Positions 45,321-55,415 of a DNA stretch of 64,000 nucleotides are shown here, piece by piece. The DNA is taken from contig NZ_CP010892.1 of NCBI RefSeq assembly GCF_000931465.1, forward strand, positions 2,999,388 through 3,063,387, read 5' to 3'. Positions within the stretch are counted from its first letter, which is position 1; the number at the start of each line of letters is the position of its first letter. The stretch comes from Pseudomonas sp. MRSN 12121 (GTDB lineage: Bacteria; Pseudomonadota; Gammaproteobacteria; Pseudomonadales; Pseudomonadaceae). A program made the translations under genes and the position numbers. The notes beneath the pieces were generated by a model. It did not search any database. It was not told the origin of the DNA and was given only the letters and a program-made list of their open reading frames with translations.

Positions 45321-46655
45321 TCAGTTCTTGAAGCTGGAGTGGCGGCGGCCCTGGTCGCACAGGGCGAAGACCACCACCATCACCCCCGAGATCGCCAGGA
45401 TCAGCGCCACGCCGTCGGTCGAGTGGGTGGCGGAGCCGGCCACCAGCGCCAGGCCACCCAGGGGCGCCAGGCCGCCGGCGATGGCGGTGCCGATCTCACG
45501 CCCGGTGCCGAAGCCGGAGGAGCGGGTCTGGGTCGGGAACTGGCGGCTGAGGAACGAACCCTGGGGCGCGAACATCATCGGTGCGAGGATCCCGGTGCCG
45601 ATGGCGATGGCCAGGTAGATCATCAGCGGCTCGCCGGTATTGAGCAGGCTCAGGAACGGATAGGCGAACAGCGCCGAGCACAGGCCGCCGAGCATCAGCA
45701 CCTTCTTGCTGCTCCAGGTGTCGCAGAGCCAGCCGAAGCAGGGCACGGCGACGATCGCCACCAGGCTGGCGATGGTCACCGACAGCGAGGTGACGTGCGC
45801 CTCGATGCCCTTGTACTGGGTCAGGTAGGCCAGGGAGAAGGTCTTGAAGATGTAGCTCAGGGCGTTGTAGCCGATGGCGACGAACAGCACCACGGCCAGG
45901 CCCTTGAGGTCGTTCTTGAGCAGCAGCTTGAGGGGCGAGGCCGGGGCGCTGTCCTTGCCGGGCGCCTGGTCGAGTTGTGCGAACTGCGGGGTTTCCGGGA
46001 TGCTGCGCCGCACCCACAGGCCGACGCCGACCAGGGCGATGCTGCAGATGAACGGAATGCGCCAGCCGCCGGCGAGCAGGAACTCGTTGCCGTTCATGGT
46101 CAGCAGGTAGACGGTCAGCGACGACAGCAGCAGGCCCAGGTTCAGGCCCAGCGCCGGCCAGGCACCCTGGCTGCCGCGCTTGCCTTCGCTGGCATGCTCG
46201 TAGGAGGTCACCGCCGCGCCGGACAGTTCGGCGCCGGCGCCCAGGCCCTGGATGATCCGCACCAGCACCAGGATGATCGGCGCCCAGATGCCGATCGAGG
46301 CATAGCTGGGAATCAGGCCGATCAGGGTGGTGCACACGCCCATCATGCAGAAGGTGATCACCAGCACCTGCTTGCGTCCGAAGCGGTCGCCCAGGTAGCC
46401 GAACAGGATGCCGCCGAAGGGCCGGGCGATAAAGCCGATGGCGAAGGTGGAGAAGGCCAGCAGCGAGGCGACTTTCGGGTTGCCGGGATCGAAGAAGATT
46501 TTCGAGAAGACGATGGCCGCCATGGTGGCGTACAGATAAAAGTCATACCACTCCAGCATCGAGCCGAAGATGGTCGCCGCCGCGACCTTGCGCAGGCGTT
46601 TCTGCTGCTGGCGTGGTGTTTCGCATGCGGCCGGGGCCGCCTCATGTACTGACAT
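45321..46655 (-). CDS. MHS-family MFS transporter
   Basis: A 444-residue inner-membrane protein with 12 helices, in the metabolite:proton symporter group: ATIFGSMLEWYDFYLYATMAA in helix 1, GGILFGYLGDRFGRKQVL at the loop 2-3 motif, and RIIQGLGAGAELSGAAV in helix 4. Relatives transport shikimate, alpha-ketoglutarate and other organic acids. Downstream of lhgO and after the GntR operator, it is probably the L-2-hydroxyglutarate uptake permease. AAGGA lies upstream of ATG 46655. Confidence 0.9.
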   Translation of the reverse strand: MSVHEAAPAACETPRQQQKRLRKVAAATIFGSMLEWYDFYLYATMAAIVFSKIFFDPGNPKVASLLAFSTFAIGFIARPFGGILFGYLGDRFGRKQVLVITFCMMGVCTTLIGLIPSYASIGIWAPIILVLVRIIQGLGAGAELSGAAVTSYEHASEGKRGSQGAWPALGLNLGLLLSSLTVYLLTMNGNEFLLAGGWRIPFICSIALVGVGLWVRRSIPETPQFAQLDQAPGKDSAPASPLKLLLKNDLKGLAVVLFVAIGYNALSYIFKTFSLAYLTQYKGIEAHVTSLSVTIASLVAIVAVPCFGWLCDTWSSKKVLMLGGLCSALFAYPFLSLLNTGEPLMIYLAIAIGTGILAPMMFAPQGSFLSRQFPTQTRSSGFGTGREIGTAIAGGLAPLGGLALVAGSATHSTDGVALILAISGVMVVVFALCDQGRRHSSFKN

Positions 46656-46690
46656 CCGGGGATTCCTTGTTGTTTGTAGTTATTTTCAAG

Positions 46691-46707
46691 CGGGCGCCAG
46701 GCGCCCG
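46691..46707 (-). terminator. possible hairpin between lhgO and MHS gene
   Basis: CGGGCGC CAG GCGCCCG forms a tight 7-bp stem a few bases after the lhgO stop. No U-tract follows on the minus strand, so it may only lower expression of the transporter gene. Confidence 0.3.
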
Positions 46708-46718
46708 TGCAGCGGGGT

Positions 46719-47912
46719 TCAGCGGGCCTTGAGAATCCTCTCGGCAATCATCTGGCCGATGGGGATGGCCGAGGTCGCGGCCGGCGAGGGGGCATTGCAC
46801 ACGTGGACCATGCGCGGGGTTTCGGCGAACAGGAAATCGTGCACCAGGGTGCCGTCGCGCATCACCGCCTGGGCGCGAATCCCCGCCTCGTAGGGCAGCA
46901 GGTCGGCGATTTCCAGGGACGGGCAATATTTGCGGCACTGTTCCAGGTAGCCGCGCTTGAACAGCGAGTTCTTCATTTCCGCGGTGCCGGAACCCAGGTT
47001 GTTCCAGATGGTTTTCCAGAACCCGGGGAAGGTCGCGTATTGGGCTACGTCGCGCCAGTTGACGGAGAACTTGCGGTAGTTCTCCCGACCCAGGCCGAGC
47101 ACCGCGTTCGGCCCGACCGTGACGCTGCCGTCGATCATCCGGGTCAGGTGCACGCCGAGAAACGGCAGTTGCGGATCGGGGATCGGGTAGATCAGGTGGT
47201 TGACGATCTGGTTCTTGGTTGCCGGCAGGCGGAAGTATTCGCCACGGAAGGGGATGATCTGATGGTCGATCCTGACCCCGGCCAGGGCCGCCAGGCGATC
47301 CGACTGCAGGCCGGCGCAGGCCACCAGTTGGCGGGCATTCCAGACCTTGTCCTGGCTGCTGATGACCACCTGGTCGGTGCTTTCGCGGATGGCGGTGACG
47401 CTGGTCCGCAACTGGATCTCGCCGCCCGCGGCCTCGATCTCCCGGGCCATGGCCTGGCAGACCTGCCGGTAGTCGACGATCCCGGTGGCATCGAGGAACA
47501 GGCCGCCGAGGCCGACGATGTTCGGCTCGCGCCGGCGCAGCTCGGCGGCGTCCAGGCGTTCGACCTTCAGCCCGTTCTGCTGGGAGCGTTCGTACAGCGC
47601 GTGCATGCGCTCGACTTCCAGGGGCGTGGAGGCCACCAGCAGCTTGCCGCAGACCTCGAACTTGATCCCGTGGCGGCTGCAGAAGTCCTTGGTCGCCTGG
47701 GCGCCGCGCTTGCACAGGTCGGCCTTGAGGCTGCCCGGGGCATAGTAGATGCCGGCGTGGATCACCCCGCTGTTATGGCCGGTCTGGTGCCGGGCCAGGA
47801 CGTCTTCCTTTTCCAGGATCAGCAGCGAGGCGCCGGGCTGGCGCTCGAGCAGCGCCATGGCGGTGGCGAGGCCAACGATGCCGCCGCCGATGATGCAGTA
47901 GTCGTAGATCAT
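46719..47912 (-). CDS. lhgO: L-2-hydroxyglutarate oxidase
   Basis: A 397-residue flavoprotein of the DAO superfamily. The FAD dinucleotide motif IIGGGIVGLATAMAL is at about 7-21, with the characteristic HQTGHNSGVIHAGIYYAPGSLKADLCKRG (about 42-70) and the C-terminal AVMRDGTLVHDFLFAETPRMVHVCNAPSPAATSAIPIG (about 353-390). It oxidises L-2-hydroxyglutarate to 2-oxoglutarate, feeding electrons to the membrane quinone pool. ATG 47912 has AAGGTGAC upstream. Its promoter carries the GntR operator at 47957-47967; no csiD is adjacent. Confidence 0.94.
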   Translation of the reverse strand: MIYDYCIIGGGIVGLATAMALLERQPGASLLILEKEDVLARHQTGHNSGVIHAGIYYAPGSLKADLCKRGAQATKDFCSRHGIKFEVCGKLLVASTPLEVERMHALYERSQQNGLKVERLDAAELRRREPNIVGLGGLFLDATGIVDYRQVCQAMAREIEAAGGEIQLRTSVTAIRESTDQVVISSQDKVWNARQLVACAGLQSDRLAALAGVRIDHQIIPFRGEYFRLPATKNQIVNHLIYPIPDPQLPFLGVHLTRMIDGSVTVGPNAVLGLGRENYRKFSVNWRDVAQYATFPGFWKTIWNNLGSGTAEMKNSLFKRGYLEQCRKYCPSLEIADLLPYEAGIRAQAVMRDGTLVHDFLFAETPRMVHVCNAPSPAATSAIPIGQMIAERILKAR

Positions 47913-47956
47913 GCAGATGTCACCTTGGTGGTTCTTGTTCGAGTCTGATCAGCAGG

Positions 47957-47967
47957 TTGTCAGACAA
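47957..47967. promoter_or_regulatory. GntR/FadR operator upstream of lhgO
   Basis: TTGTCAGACAA is a perfect 11-bp palindrome fitting the FadR-subfamily consensus TnGTnnnACnA. It lies 45 bases upstream of lhgO, between the gntR terminator and the lhgO start. An identical copy precedes gntR at 48760. Confidence 0.75.
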
Positions 47968-47980
47968 ATACAGGTAAACG

Positions 47981-48007
47981 AATAAAGGACGCCGTATGGC
48001 AGCGTCC
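47981..48007 (-). terminator. intrinsic terminator of gntR gene
   Basis: On the minus strand GGACGC and GCGTCC pair around a 9-base loop, followed by TTTATT. It separates gntR from lhgO, so lhgO needs its own promoter. Confidence 0.7.
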
Positions 48008-48027
48008 GTCCGGGCGTTCTCAGGGGA

Positions 48028-48735
48028 TCAATCGGTGCTCAGGTCGATGTTCAAGCGCTTGGCCGCGGCCCGCAGGTGCGCCTCGGCGCAGGCGGCGGCT
48101 TGCAGCCGGTCGCCGGCGGCAATGGCTTCGTACAGCGCCTGGTGTTCGCGACCGGCATCGGCAGAACCGCCGACCGAGTGCGCCGCCGAGTTTTCCCAGG
48201 CGGTGCGCCGCGCTTCGGCCAGCTGGCCGCGGAGAAAATCATGGAAGGCGACGAAATAGTGGTTCTTGCTGGCGTCGGCGATGGCCCGGTGGAATTCCAC
48301 GTCGGCCAGGGCCGCCGCGGCGAAATCGCTGCGCTTGTCGTGCATCTCCTGCAGGGCGCTACGCATGCGTTGCAGATCGGCGTCGTCGCGGCGCTGGGCG
48401 GCGATGGACGCGGCCTGGGTCTCGATCCACAGGCGCATTTCGAACATCTGCGCCAAGTCGGGCTTGCGGCCTTTCTGGCTAGGAAAGCGGAACACGCTGC
48501 CGCTGGGGTTCTGCGAAATGAACGAGCCCAGCCCCCGGCGGCTGACGAGGATGCCGTCGGCCTTGAGCTGCGCCACGGCCTCGCGCACCACCGAGCGGCT
48601 GACATTCAGCTGCTCGGTCAACTGCTGCTCGGTGGGCAGGCGCGATTCGGCGGTCAGGCGGCCGGAGTCGATTTCCTTGCGGATGGCATTGACCACTCGT
48701 TCGACCAGGGTATCGGGGCGCTGGAGCTGAAGCAT
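48028..48735 (-). CDS. GntR-family repressor, FadR-type (LhgR-like)
   Basis: A 235-residue regulator with an N-terminal winged helix (about 1-75: ESRLPTEQQLTEQLNVSRSVVREAVAQLKADGIL) and an all-helical FCD ligand domain (about 90-225), where ADVEFHRAIADASKNH and the later HQALYEAIAAGD carry the usual metal-binding histidines. It is expected to repress its own gene and lhgO until L-2-hydroxyglutarate binds. Palindromes TTGTCAGACAA at its own promoter and before lhgO support this. The arrangement resembles the LhgR locus of P. putida W619, recalled from memory. The start lacks a strong ribosome site. Confidence 0.88.
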   Translation of the reverse strand: MLQLQRPDTLVERVVNAIRKEIDSGRLTAESRLPTEQQLTEQLNVSRSVVREAVAQLKADGILVSRRGLGSFISQNPSGSVFRFPSQKGRKPDLAQMFEMRLWIETQAASIAAQRRDDADLQRMRSALQEMHDKRSDFAAAALADVEFHRAIADASKNHYFVAFHDFLRGQLAEARRTAWENSAAHSVGGSADAGREHQALYEAIAAGDRLQAAACAEAHLRAAAKRLNIDLSTD

Positions 48736-48759
48736 GGAGGAGGGGGCTCGTAAGTCAGG

Positions 48760-48795
48760 TTGTCAGACAATGCCGGGGCGCCGGTTGCTTGTCAA
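48760..48795 (-). promoter_or_regulatory. gntR promoter with overlapping operator
   Basis: On the minus strand TTGACA (48795-48790) and CATTGT (48772-48767) are separated by 17 bases. The palindrome TTGTCAGACAA (48760-48770) overlaps the -10 and start region, a layout that gives autorepression. Confidence 0.6.
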
Positions 48796-48822
48796 GAAAG
48801 GAGCTCCAAGCTGCAATTCATA

Positions 48823-48857
48823 AGCTTGGAGCTTGGAGCTTGGAGCTTGGAGCTTGC
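48823..48857. repeat. tandem heptamer repeat AGCTTGG (about 5 copies)
   Basis: Five consecutive 7-base units (last one AGCTTGC) lie between the small gene at 48868 and the gntR promoter. A neighbouring stretch (48810-48822 and 48858-48875) shows related AGCTC/AGCTTA pieces. Likely unstable in copy number. Confidence 0.85.
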
Positions 48858-48867
48858 GGCTTAGAGC

Positions 48868-49221
48868 TTATAGCTCGCTGACATAGGTGCCGGTGCCGTC
48901 GAGGATATTGCGCAGGGTCTGCTCGACTTCCGCCAGCTCCGCCGCCGCGGTGCCGTGCAGGATCTCCAGGTGGTCGCTGCCGTTGAGTGCGTCGGCGTCG
49001 GCCGCGGCGATTTCGATCAGCAGGCGGGTCGGGCCCAGGGTGACTTTCACCCCGTCCAGGGTCGAAGGTTCGCCGTCCAGGGTGATTTCCAGTTCGTCCT
49101 CGTCCGGGTAGCGGGTCATCAGGAACATCTCGCCGCGGGTGCTGTGGCAGCACAGCATGGCCATGTTGTCTTCTTCGTCGTCGCAGGGATTGGCGATCAG
49201 GTGGGCGGTGGTCATTTGCAT
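48868..49221 (-). CDS. conserved hypothetical protein (117 aa)
   Basis: A 117-residue cytosolic protein beginning MQMTTAHLIANPCDDEEDNM, with CCHSTRGEMFLMTRYPDEDELEITLDGEPSTLDGVKVTLGP, suggesting a small beta sandwich, and an acidic balance. I know of no function; I believe the family is found across Pseudomonas. The start is ATG 49221 (AGGA ten bases upstream) or ATG 49215. It lies on the minus strand, opposite to gdhB. Confidence 0.75.
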   Translation of the reverse strand: MQMTTAHLIANPCDDEEDNMAMLCCHSTRGEMFLMTRYPDEDELEITLDGEPSTLDGVKVTLGPTRLLIEIAAADADALNGSDHLEILHGTAAAELAEVEQTLRNILDGTGTYVSEL

Positions 49222-49722
49222 GGGGCAGGTCCTGGGGCTGGCTCCGACGGAGAGCGGGAGCGAACAAAAAGGCAATTCTGCCAGCGCGGAGGAATTTCTG
49301 CTGCCTTGTGTGTCAGAGGACAGGTCGGGCGGGCGCCGCTGGCACCTGGCGTTCCTGGCACGAAAGTACCGTAAAGCCGGGTGGCGGCCGCGGTTTTTGC
49401 CGCTGGCTGCTAGTGTTGTTCAAGGCCTTGCCCGCCAATGACCGAATATGTCGCAGCACCGCAAGCAGCGTGCTTGCCGCTCTCGTTAAGCTGCGCAACG
49501 GATGTGCACCTGCCAAGGCGTTGCCCGGTGGCTCGGGGCAGTGGTTTTGAGCGATGCCCGTCCGGGACCGGTGAATGTGACCTGAGCGTCTCGTACAGCT
49601 TCACCACCCTGTCGTCCTGCGACCTCTGCCCGAGATCCAGGAGCAGGATGACCGGCCCCCCGAAAGAATGGGGGGCGCATGCGACGCTTTCATCAATAAC
49701 AAGCCCAAGCGGAGTACCACAG
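49222..49722. other. long upstream region of gdhB
   Basis: About 500 bases between the 117-residue gene and gdhB. A frame is open from 49438 into gdhB but lacks coding character before ATG 49723. A stem GCCCCCC (49655-49661) / GGGGGGC (49670-49676) lies 47 bases upstream of the start and should form in the leader. Promoters for both divergent genes must be here; none could be placed with confidence. Confidence 0.5.
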
Positions 49723-52700
49723 ATGGCGTTCTTCACCGCAGCCAGCAAGGCCGACTTCCAGCATCAACTGCAAGCGGCACTGGCGCAGCACATCAGTGAA
49801 CAGGCACTGCCACAAGTGGCGCTGTTCGCTGAACAATTCTTCGGCATCATTTCTCTGGACGAACTCACCCAGCGTCGCTTGTCCGACCTGGCGGGCTGCA
49901 CCCTGTCTGCCTGGCGCCTGCTTGAGCGCTTCGACCACGCGCAACCGCAAGTGCGCGTCTACAACCCCGATTACGAACGTCATGGCTGGCAGTCGACCCA
50001 CACCGCGGTCGAAGTGCTGCACCATGACCTGCCGTTCCTGGTGGACTCGGTCCGCACCGAGCTGAACCGCCGCGGCTACAGCATCCACACCCTGCAGACC
50101 ACCGTGCTGAGCGTGCGTCGCGGGAGCAAGAACGAGCTGCTGGAAATCCTGCCCAAGGGCACCCAGGGCGAAGGCATCCAGCAAGAATCGCTGATGTACC
50201 TGGAGATCGACCGCTGCGCCAACACCGCCGAGCTCAATGTGCTGAGCAAGGAGCTGGAGCAGGTACTGGGCGAAGTGCGCGTCGCTGTCGCCGATTTCGA
50301 GCCGATGAAAGCCAAGGTCCAGGAACTGATCGATGGCATCGGCAACAGCCAGTTCGTCATCGACAGCGATGAAAAGGTCGAGATCAAGAGCTTCCTGGAA
50401 TGGCTGGTGGGCAACCACTTCACCTTCCTCGGCTATGAAGAGTTCGTGGTGCACGAGGACCAGGACGGCGGTCATATCGAGTACGACCAGAACTCCTTCC
50501 TCGGCCTGGCCAAGCTGCTGCGCGCCGGCCTCACCGCCGACGACCTGCGCATCGAAGACTATGCCGTGAACTACCTGCGCGAACCGACGCCGCTGTCGTT
50601 CGCCAAGGCGGCCCACCCGAGCCGCGTGCACCGTCCGGCCTACCCGGACTATGTGTCGATCCGCCAGATCGATGCCGACGGCAAGGTGCTCAAGGAATGC
50701 CGCTTCATGGGCCTGTACACCTCCTCGGTGTATGGCGAGAGCGTGCGGGTGATTCCTTATATCCGCCGCAAGGTGCAGGTCATCGAGCAGCGCTCCGGCT
50801 TCCAGGCCAAGGCGCACCTGGGCAAGGAACTGGCCCAGGTCCTCGAAGTGCTGCCGCGCGACGACCTGTTCCAGACCCCGGTCGACGAACTGTTCAGCAC
50901 CGTGATGTCGATCGTGCAGATCCAGGAACGCAACAAGATCCGCGTGTTCCTGCGCAAGGACCCGTACGGCCGCTTCTGCTACTGCCTGGCCTATGTGCCG
51001 CGCGATATCTACTCCACCGAAGTGCGGCAGAAGATCCAGCAGGTGCTGATGGATCGCCTGAAGGCCAGCGACTGCGAGTTCTGGACTTTCTTCTCCGAAT
51101 CCGTGCTGGCGCGCGTGCAACTGATCCTGCGGGTCGATCCGAAGAACCGCATCGACATCGACCCGCTGCTGCTGGAAAAGGAAGTGATCCAGGCCTGCCG
51201 CAGCTGGCAGGACGACTACGCGGCGCTGACCGTCGAGAGCTTCGGCGAAGCCCACGGCACCAACGTCCTGGCGGATTTCCCGAAAGGCTTCCCGGCCGGC
51301 TACCGCGAGCGCTTCGCCGCGCATTCGGCGGTGGTCGACATGCAGCACCTGCTGAGCCTGTCCGACGCCAACCCGCTGGTGATGAGCTTCTACCAGCCGC
51401 TGGGCCAGGTCACCGGCCAGCGCGAGCTGCATTGCAAGCTCTACCACGCCGACACCCCGCTGGCGCTGTCCGACGTGCTGCCGATCCTGGAGAACCTCGG
51501 CCTGCGCGTGCTCGGCGAGTTCCCGTATCGCCTGCGCCACACCAATGGCCGTGAGTTCTGGATCCACGACTTCGCCTTCACCGCGGCCGAAGGCCTGGAC
51601 CTGGATATCCAGCAGCTCAACGACACGCTGCAGGACGCGTTCGTCCACATCGTCCGCGGCGATGCCGAGAACGATGCGTTCAACCGCCTGGTGCTGACCG
51701 CCGGCCTGCCATGGCGCGACGTCGCGCTGCTGCGTGCCTACGCCCGTTACCTGAAGCAGATCCGCCTGGGCTTCGACCTCGGCTATATCGCCAGCACCCT
51801 GAACAACCACACCGACATCGCGCGCGAGCTGACCCGGTTGTTCAAGACCCGCTTCTACCTGGCGCGCAAACTCACCAGCGACGACCTGGAAGACAAGCAG
51901 CAGCGCCTGGAACACGCGATCCTCACCGCCCTGGACGAAGTCCAGGTGCTCAACGAAGACCGCATCCTGCGTCGCTACCTGGACCTGATCAAGGCCACCC
52001 TGCGGACCAACTTCTACCAGACCGACGCCAACGGCCAGAACAAGTCCTACTTCAGCTTCAAGTTCAACCCGCACCTGATTCCCGAGCTGCCCAAGCCGGT
52101 GCCGAAGTTCGAGATCTTCGTCTACTCGCCGCGCGTCGAAGGCGTGCACCTGCGCTTCGGCAACGTGGCCCGTGGCGGCCTGCGCTGGTCCGACCGCGAG
52201 GAAGACTTCCGTACCGAAGTCCTGGGCCTGGTAAAAGCCCAGCAAGTGAAGAACTCGGTGATCGTGCCGGTGGGCGCCAAGGGCGGCTTCCTGCCGCGTC
52301 GCCTGCCACTGGGCGGCAGCCGCGACGAGATCGCGGCCGAAGGCATCGCCTGCTACCGCATCTTCATCTCCGGCCTGCTGGACATCACCGACAACCTGAA
52401 GGACGGCGCCCTGGTGCCGCCGGCCAACGTCGTGCGCCACGACGACGATGACCCGTACCTGGTGGTGGCGGCGGACAAGGGCACCGCGACCTTCTCCGAC
52501 ATCGCCAACGGCATCGCCATCGACTACGGTTTCTGGCTCGGCGACGCGTTCGCTTCCGGCGGTTCCGCCGGCTACGACCACAAGAAGATGGGCATCACCG
52601 CCAAGGGCGCGTGGGTGGGCGTGCAGCGCCACTTCCGCGAGCGCGGCATCAACGTCCAGCAAGACAGCATCACCGTGGTCGGCATCGGCGACATGGCCGG

Positions 52701-54591
52701 CGACGTGTTCGGCAACGGCCTGCTGATGTCCGACAAGCTGCAACTGGTCGCGGCCTTCAACCACCTGCACATCTTCATCGACCCGAATCCGGACCCGGCC
52801 ACCAGCTTCGCCGAGCGCCAGCGCCTGTTCGACCTGCCGCGTTCGGCGTGGAGCGACTACGACACCAGCATCATGTCCGAAGGCGGCGGCATCTTCTCGC
52901 GCAGCGCGAAGAGCATCGCCATTTCGCCGCAGATGAAGGAACGCTTCGACATCCAGGCCGACAAGCTGACCCCGACCGAGCTGCTCAACGCCTTGCTCAA
53001 GGCGCCGGTGGACCTGTTGTGGAACGGCGGTATCGGCACCTACGTCAAGGCCAGCAGCGAAAGCCACGCCGACGTCGGCGACAAGGCCAACGACGCGCTG
53101 CGGGTCAACGGCAACGAGCTGCGCTGCAAGGTGGTGGGCGAGGGCGGCAACCTCGGCATGACCCAGCTGGGGCGTGTGGAGTTCGGCCTCAACGGCGGCG
53201 GTTCCAACACCGACTTCATCGATAACGCCGGTGGTGTGGACTGCTCCGACCACGAAGTGAACATCAAGATCCTGCTCAACGAAGTGGTGCAGGCCGGCGA
53301 CATGACCGACAAGCAGCGCAACCAGCTGCTGGCGAGCATGACCGACGAAGTCGGCGGCCTGGTGCTGGGCAACAACTACAAGCAGACCCAGGCTCTGTCC
53401 CTGGCGGAGCGTCGCGCCTTCGCGCGGATCGCCGAGTACAAGCGCCTGATGAGCGACCTGGAAGGCCGCGGCAAGCTGGACCGCGCCATCGAGTTCCTGC
53501 CGTCGGAAGATCAACTGAACGAGCGCGTCGCTGCCGGCCACGGGTTGACCCGTCCGGAACTGTCGGTGCTGATCTCCTACAGCAAGATCGACCTCAAGGA
53601 GCAGCTGCTCAATTCCCTGGTCCCGGACGACGACTACCTGACCCGCGACATGGAGACCGCGTTCCCGCCGACCCTGGTCAGCAAGTTCGCCGAAGCCATG
53701 CGCCGTCACCGTCTGAAGCGCGAGATCGTCAGCACCCAGATCGCCAACGACCTGGTCAACCACATGGGCATCACCTTCGTGCAGCGCCTGAAGGAGTCCA
53801 CTGGCATGAGCCCGGCCAACGTGGCGGGCGCCTATGTGATCGTGCGCGACATCTTCCACCTGCCGCACTGGTTCCGCCAGATCGAAGCCCTGGACCACCA
53901 GGTCTCGGCCCAGGTGCAGCTGGAGCTGATGGACGAGCTGATGCGCCTCGGCCGTCGCGCTACCCGCTGGTTCCTGCGCAGCCGCCGCAACGAGCAGGAC
54001 GCGGCGCGCGACGTGGCGCACTTCGGTCCGCACCTGGCGGCGTTGGGCCTCAAGCTCGACGAGTTGCTGGAAGGCCCGACCCGCGAGGGCTGGCAGACCC
54101 GCTACACCGCCTACGTCGAGGCCGGCGTGCCTGAGCTGCTGGCGCGCATGGTGGCAGGCACCACGCACCTGTACACCCTGTTGCCGATCATCGAGGCCGC
54201 GGATGTCACCGGGCACGACGCCGCCGATGTGGCCAAGGCCTACTTCGCCGTGGGCAGCGCCCTGGACCTGCCGTGGTACCTGCAGCAGATCAGCGATCTG
54301 CCGGTGGCCAACAACTGGCAGGCCCAGGCACGCGAAGCCTTCCGCGACGACGTGGACTGGCAGCAGCGGGCGATCACCATCTCGGTCCTGCAAATGGCCG
54401 ACGCGCCGCAAGACATGGAAGCCCGCGTGGCCCTGTGGCTTGAGCAGAACCAGAGCATGGTCGAGCGCTGGCGCGCGATGCTGGTGGAAATCCGTGCCGC
54501 CAGCGGCACCGACTACGCCATGTACGCGGTGGCCAACCGCGAACTGCTGGACCTGGCCATGAGCGGTCAATCGAGCCTGGTAACGGCCTGA
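49723..54591 (+). CDS. gdhB: NAD-specific glutamate dehydrogenase, large type
   Basis: A 1622-residue cytosolic enzyme of the 180-kDa NAD-GDH class, which deaminates glutamate to 2-oxoglutarate. The N-terminal half (about 1-700) is ACT-like and regulatory ([31 protein letters not shown]); the catalytic core has [47 protein letters not shown], with the active lysine near 853, followed by an NAD-binding region and a long helical C-terminal domain. P. aeruginosa GdhB has almost the same length. ATG 49723 with GGAG upstream gives the family N-terminus [13 protein letters not shown]. The gene stands alone and ends at a strong terminator. Confidence 0.97.
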   Translation: MAFFTAASKADFQHQLQAALAQHISEQALPQVALFAEQFFGIISLDELTQRRLSDLAGCTLSAWRLLERFDHAQPQVRVYNPDYERHGWQSTHTAVEVLHHDLPFLVDSVRTELNRRGYSIHTLQTTVLSVRRGSKNELLEILPKGTQGEGIQQESLMYLEIDRCANTAELNVLSKELEQVLGEVRVAVADFEPMKAKVQELIDGIGNSQFVIDSDEKVEIKSFLEWLVGNHFTFLGYEEFVVHEDQDGGHIEYDQNSFLGLAKLLRAGLTADDLRIEDYAVNYLREPTPLSFAKAAHPSRVHRPAYPDYVSIRQIDADGKVLKECRFMGLYTSSVYGESVRVIPYIRRKVQVIEQRSGFQAKAHLGKELAQVLEVLPRDDLFQTPVDELFSTVMSIVQIQERNKIRVFLRKDPYGRFCYCLAYVPRDIYSTEVRQKIQQVLMDRLKASDCEFWTFFSESVLARVQLILRVDPKNRIDIDPLLLEKEVIQACRSWQDDYAALTVESFGEAHGTNVLADFPKGFPAGYRERFAAHSAVVDMQHLLSLSDANPLVMSFYQPLGQVTGQRELHCKLYHADTPLALSDVLPILENLGLRVLGEFPYRLRHTNGREFWIHDFAFTAAEGLDLDIQQLNDTLQDAFVHIVRGDAENDAFNRLVLTAGLPWRDVALLRAYARYLKQIRLGFDLGYIASTLNNHTDIARELTRLFKTRFYLARKLTSDDLEDKQQRLEHAILTALDEVQVLNEDRILRRYLDLIKATLRTNFYQTDANGQNKSYFSFKFNPHLIPELPKPVPKFEIFVYSPRVEGVHLRFGNVARGGLRWSDREEDFRTEVLGLVKAQQVKNSVIVPVGAKGGFLPRRLPLGGSRDEIAAEGIACYRIFISGLLDITDNLKDGALVPPANVVRHDDDDPYLVVAADKGTATFSDIANGIAIDYGFWLGDAFASGGSAGYDHKKMGITAKGAWVGVQRHFRERGINVQQDSITVVGIGDMAGDVFGNGLLMSDKLQLVAAFNHLHIFIDPNPDPATSFAERQRLFDLPRSAWSDYDTSIMSEGGGIFSRSAKSIAISPQMKERFDIQADKLTPTELLNALLKAPVDLLWNGGIGTYVKASSESHADVGDKANDALRVNGNELRCKVVGEGGNLGMTQLGRVEFGLNGGGSNTDFIDNAGGVDCSDHEVNIKILLNEVVQAGDMTDKQRNQLLASMTDEVGGLVLGNNYKQTQALSLAERRAFARIAEYKRLMSDLEGRGKLDRAIEFLPSEDQLNERVAAGHGLTRPELSVLISYSKIDLKEQLLNSLVPDDDYLTRDMETAFPPTLVSKFAEAMRRHRLKREIVSTQIANDLVNHMGITFVQRLKESTGMSPANVAGAYVIVRDIFHLPHWFRQIEALDHQVSAQVQLELMDELMRLGRRATRWFLRSRRNEQDAARDVAHFGPHLAALGLKLDELLEGPTREGWQTRYTAYVEAGVPELLARMVAGTTHLYTLLPIIEAADVTGHDAADVAKAYFAVGSALDLPWYLQQISDLPVANNWQAQAREAFRDDVDWQQRAITISVLQMADAPQDMEARVALWLEQNQSMVERWRAMLVEIRAASGTDYAMYAVANRELLDLAMSGQSSLVTA

Positions 54592-54605
54592 TCGAACGCT
54601 GAATG

Positions 54606-54639
54606 AAAAGCCCCGTATCGCGAGATACGGGGCTTTTTT
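54606..54639 (+). terminator. intrinsic terminator after gdhB
   Basis: AAAAGCCCCGTATC / GATACGGGGCTTTT is a perfect 14-bp stem with a GCGA loop and a T run, 14 bases after the gdhB stop. Confidence 0.97.
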
Positions 54640-54650
54640 ATTGGCCTCGT

Positions 54651-54813
54651 TGTAGCCGCTGCCGAGCGCAGCGAGGCTGCGATCGACCGCGAAGTGGTCG
54701 TAAAACCGGGCAACTTGTTCTTCCTGACACACCGCATGCTCAGATTTTGCGAGGACTGCGCCGGAATGCCATCCTCCTCGATCGCAGCCTCGCTGCGCTC
54801 GGCAGCGGCTACA
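54651..54813. repeat. REPIN, GTAGCCGCTGCCGAGC family
   Basis: Inverted copies of the GTAGCCGCTGCCGAGC unit (54651-54682 and 54780-54813) with about 100 bases between. Same family as 17651 and the 61590 array. Confidence 0.9.
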
Positions 54814-54844
54814 GGGGCAGGCCCGGTGTTGTCTGTACCGGCCT

Positions 54845-54919
54845 TATCGCGGGCAAGCCTCGCTCCTACGGTCTTCGCGATCTGTAGGAGCGGCCGGTCG
54901 ACGCTCGATTGCCCGCGAT
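54845..54919. repeat. REP inverted pair (CGGGCAAGCCTCGC variant)
   Basis: Inverted copies of ATCGCGGGCAAGCCTCGC then TCCTAC lie downstream of the convergent cupin gene. A GGGCAAGCC variant of the CGAGCAAGC family. Confidence 0.85.
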
Positions 54920-54938
54920 CCGCGCAGCGGCCAGGCGC

Positions 54939-55358
54939 TTACTTGTTCAGCGGCGTCAGCACTTCGTCCTTGGCGTCCTTGAGCATGAACACCAGCAACT
55001 TGGCCGGCTTGCTGGCGCTGGCGTTGGCCGATACCGGGTGCTGCGAGCCGGCCGGCTCGTACCAGGATTCGCCGGCCTTGTAGGTGATGGCCGGTTCGTC
55101 GTTGACCCGCGAGGTGATCTCGCCTTCGAGCACGTAGGCGATGGCGGCGCCCCTGTGCATGTGCGGCACCGTGGCCTGGCCCGGGGCGTAGTCGACGGTG
55201 AGCATCAGCGCGGTCTTGCCGGGGAGGTTGGTCAGCGCGTGCTCCTGCAGGATCTTGAGCTTCTCCTGGCCGTACTCCAAGTCATGGGCGGTGGCGCCCA
55301 GGGCGGCGAACAGGGTCAGGCCGGCGAGGGCGCCGGCCAGGGCATTGAGGGTTTTCAT
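54939..55358 (-). CDS. exported cupin domain protein
   Basis: A 139-residue protein with a signal peptide (LAGLTLFAALGATAHD) and a single cupin: PHMHRGAAIAYVLEGEI (about 65-81) carries the first motif, metal ligands His-x-His, and YKAGESWYEPAGSQHPVS (about 92-109) the second. Periplasmic single cupins often bind small acids or protect against reactive molecules. It belongs to the MocR-linked cluster; the shared ATTGGTTATAGG element lies 58 bases upstream of its start. Confidence 0.88.
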   Translation of the reverse strand: MKTLNALAGALAGLTLFAALGATAHDLEYGQEKLKILQEHALTNLPGKTALMLTVDYAPGQATVPHMHRGAAIAYVLEGEITSRVNDEPAITYKAGESWYEPAGSQHPVSANASASKPAKLLVFMLKDAKDEVLTPLNK

Positions 55359-55415
55359 GCGGGGTTCTCCGGTGCGAAAGGGGCCGACTCAAGGTAAGCC
55401 CGCTGGCGCGACCGG

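Noticed and set aside
49438..49722. N-terminal extension of gdhB
   Set aside because: The frame is open but reads as low-complexity sequence, and GGAG plus the family N-terminus MAFFTAA fix the start at 49723.
49693..54732. 1679-residue minus-strand frame across gdhB
   Set aside because: Exact antisense of gdhB, low complexity, no known motif, no ribosome site; gdhB itself matches its family over the full length.
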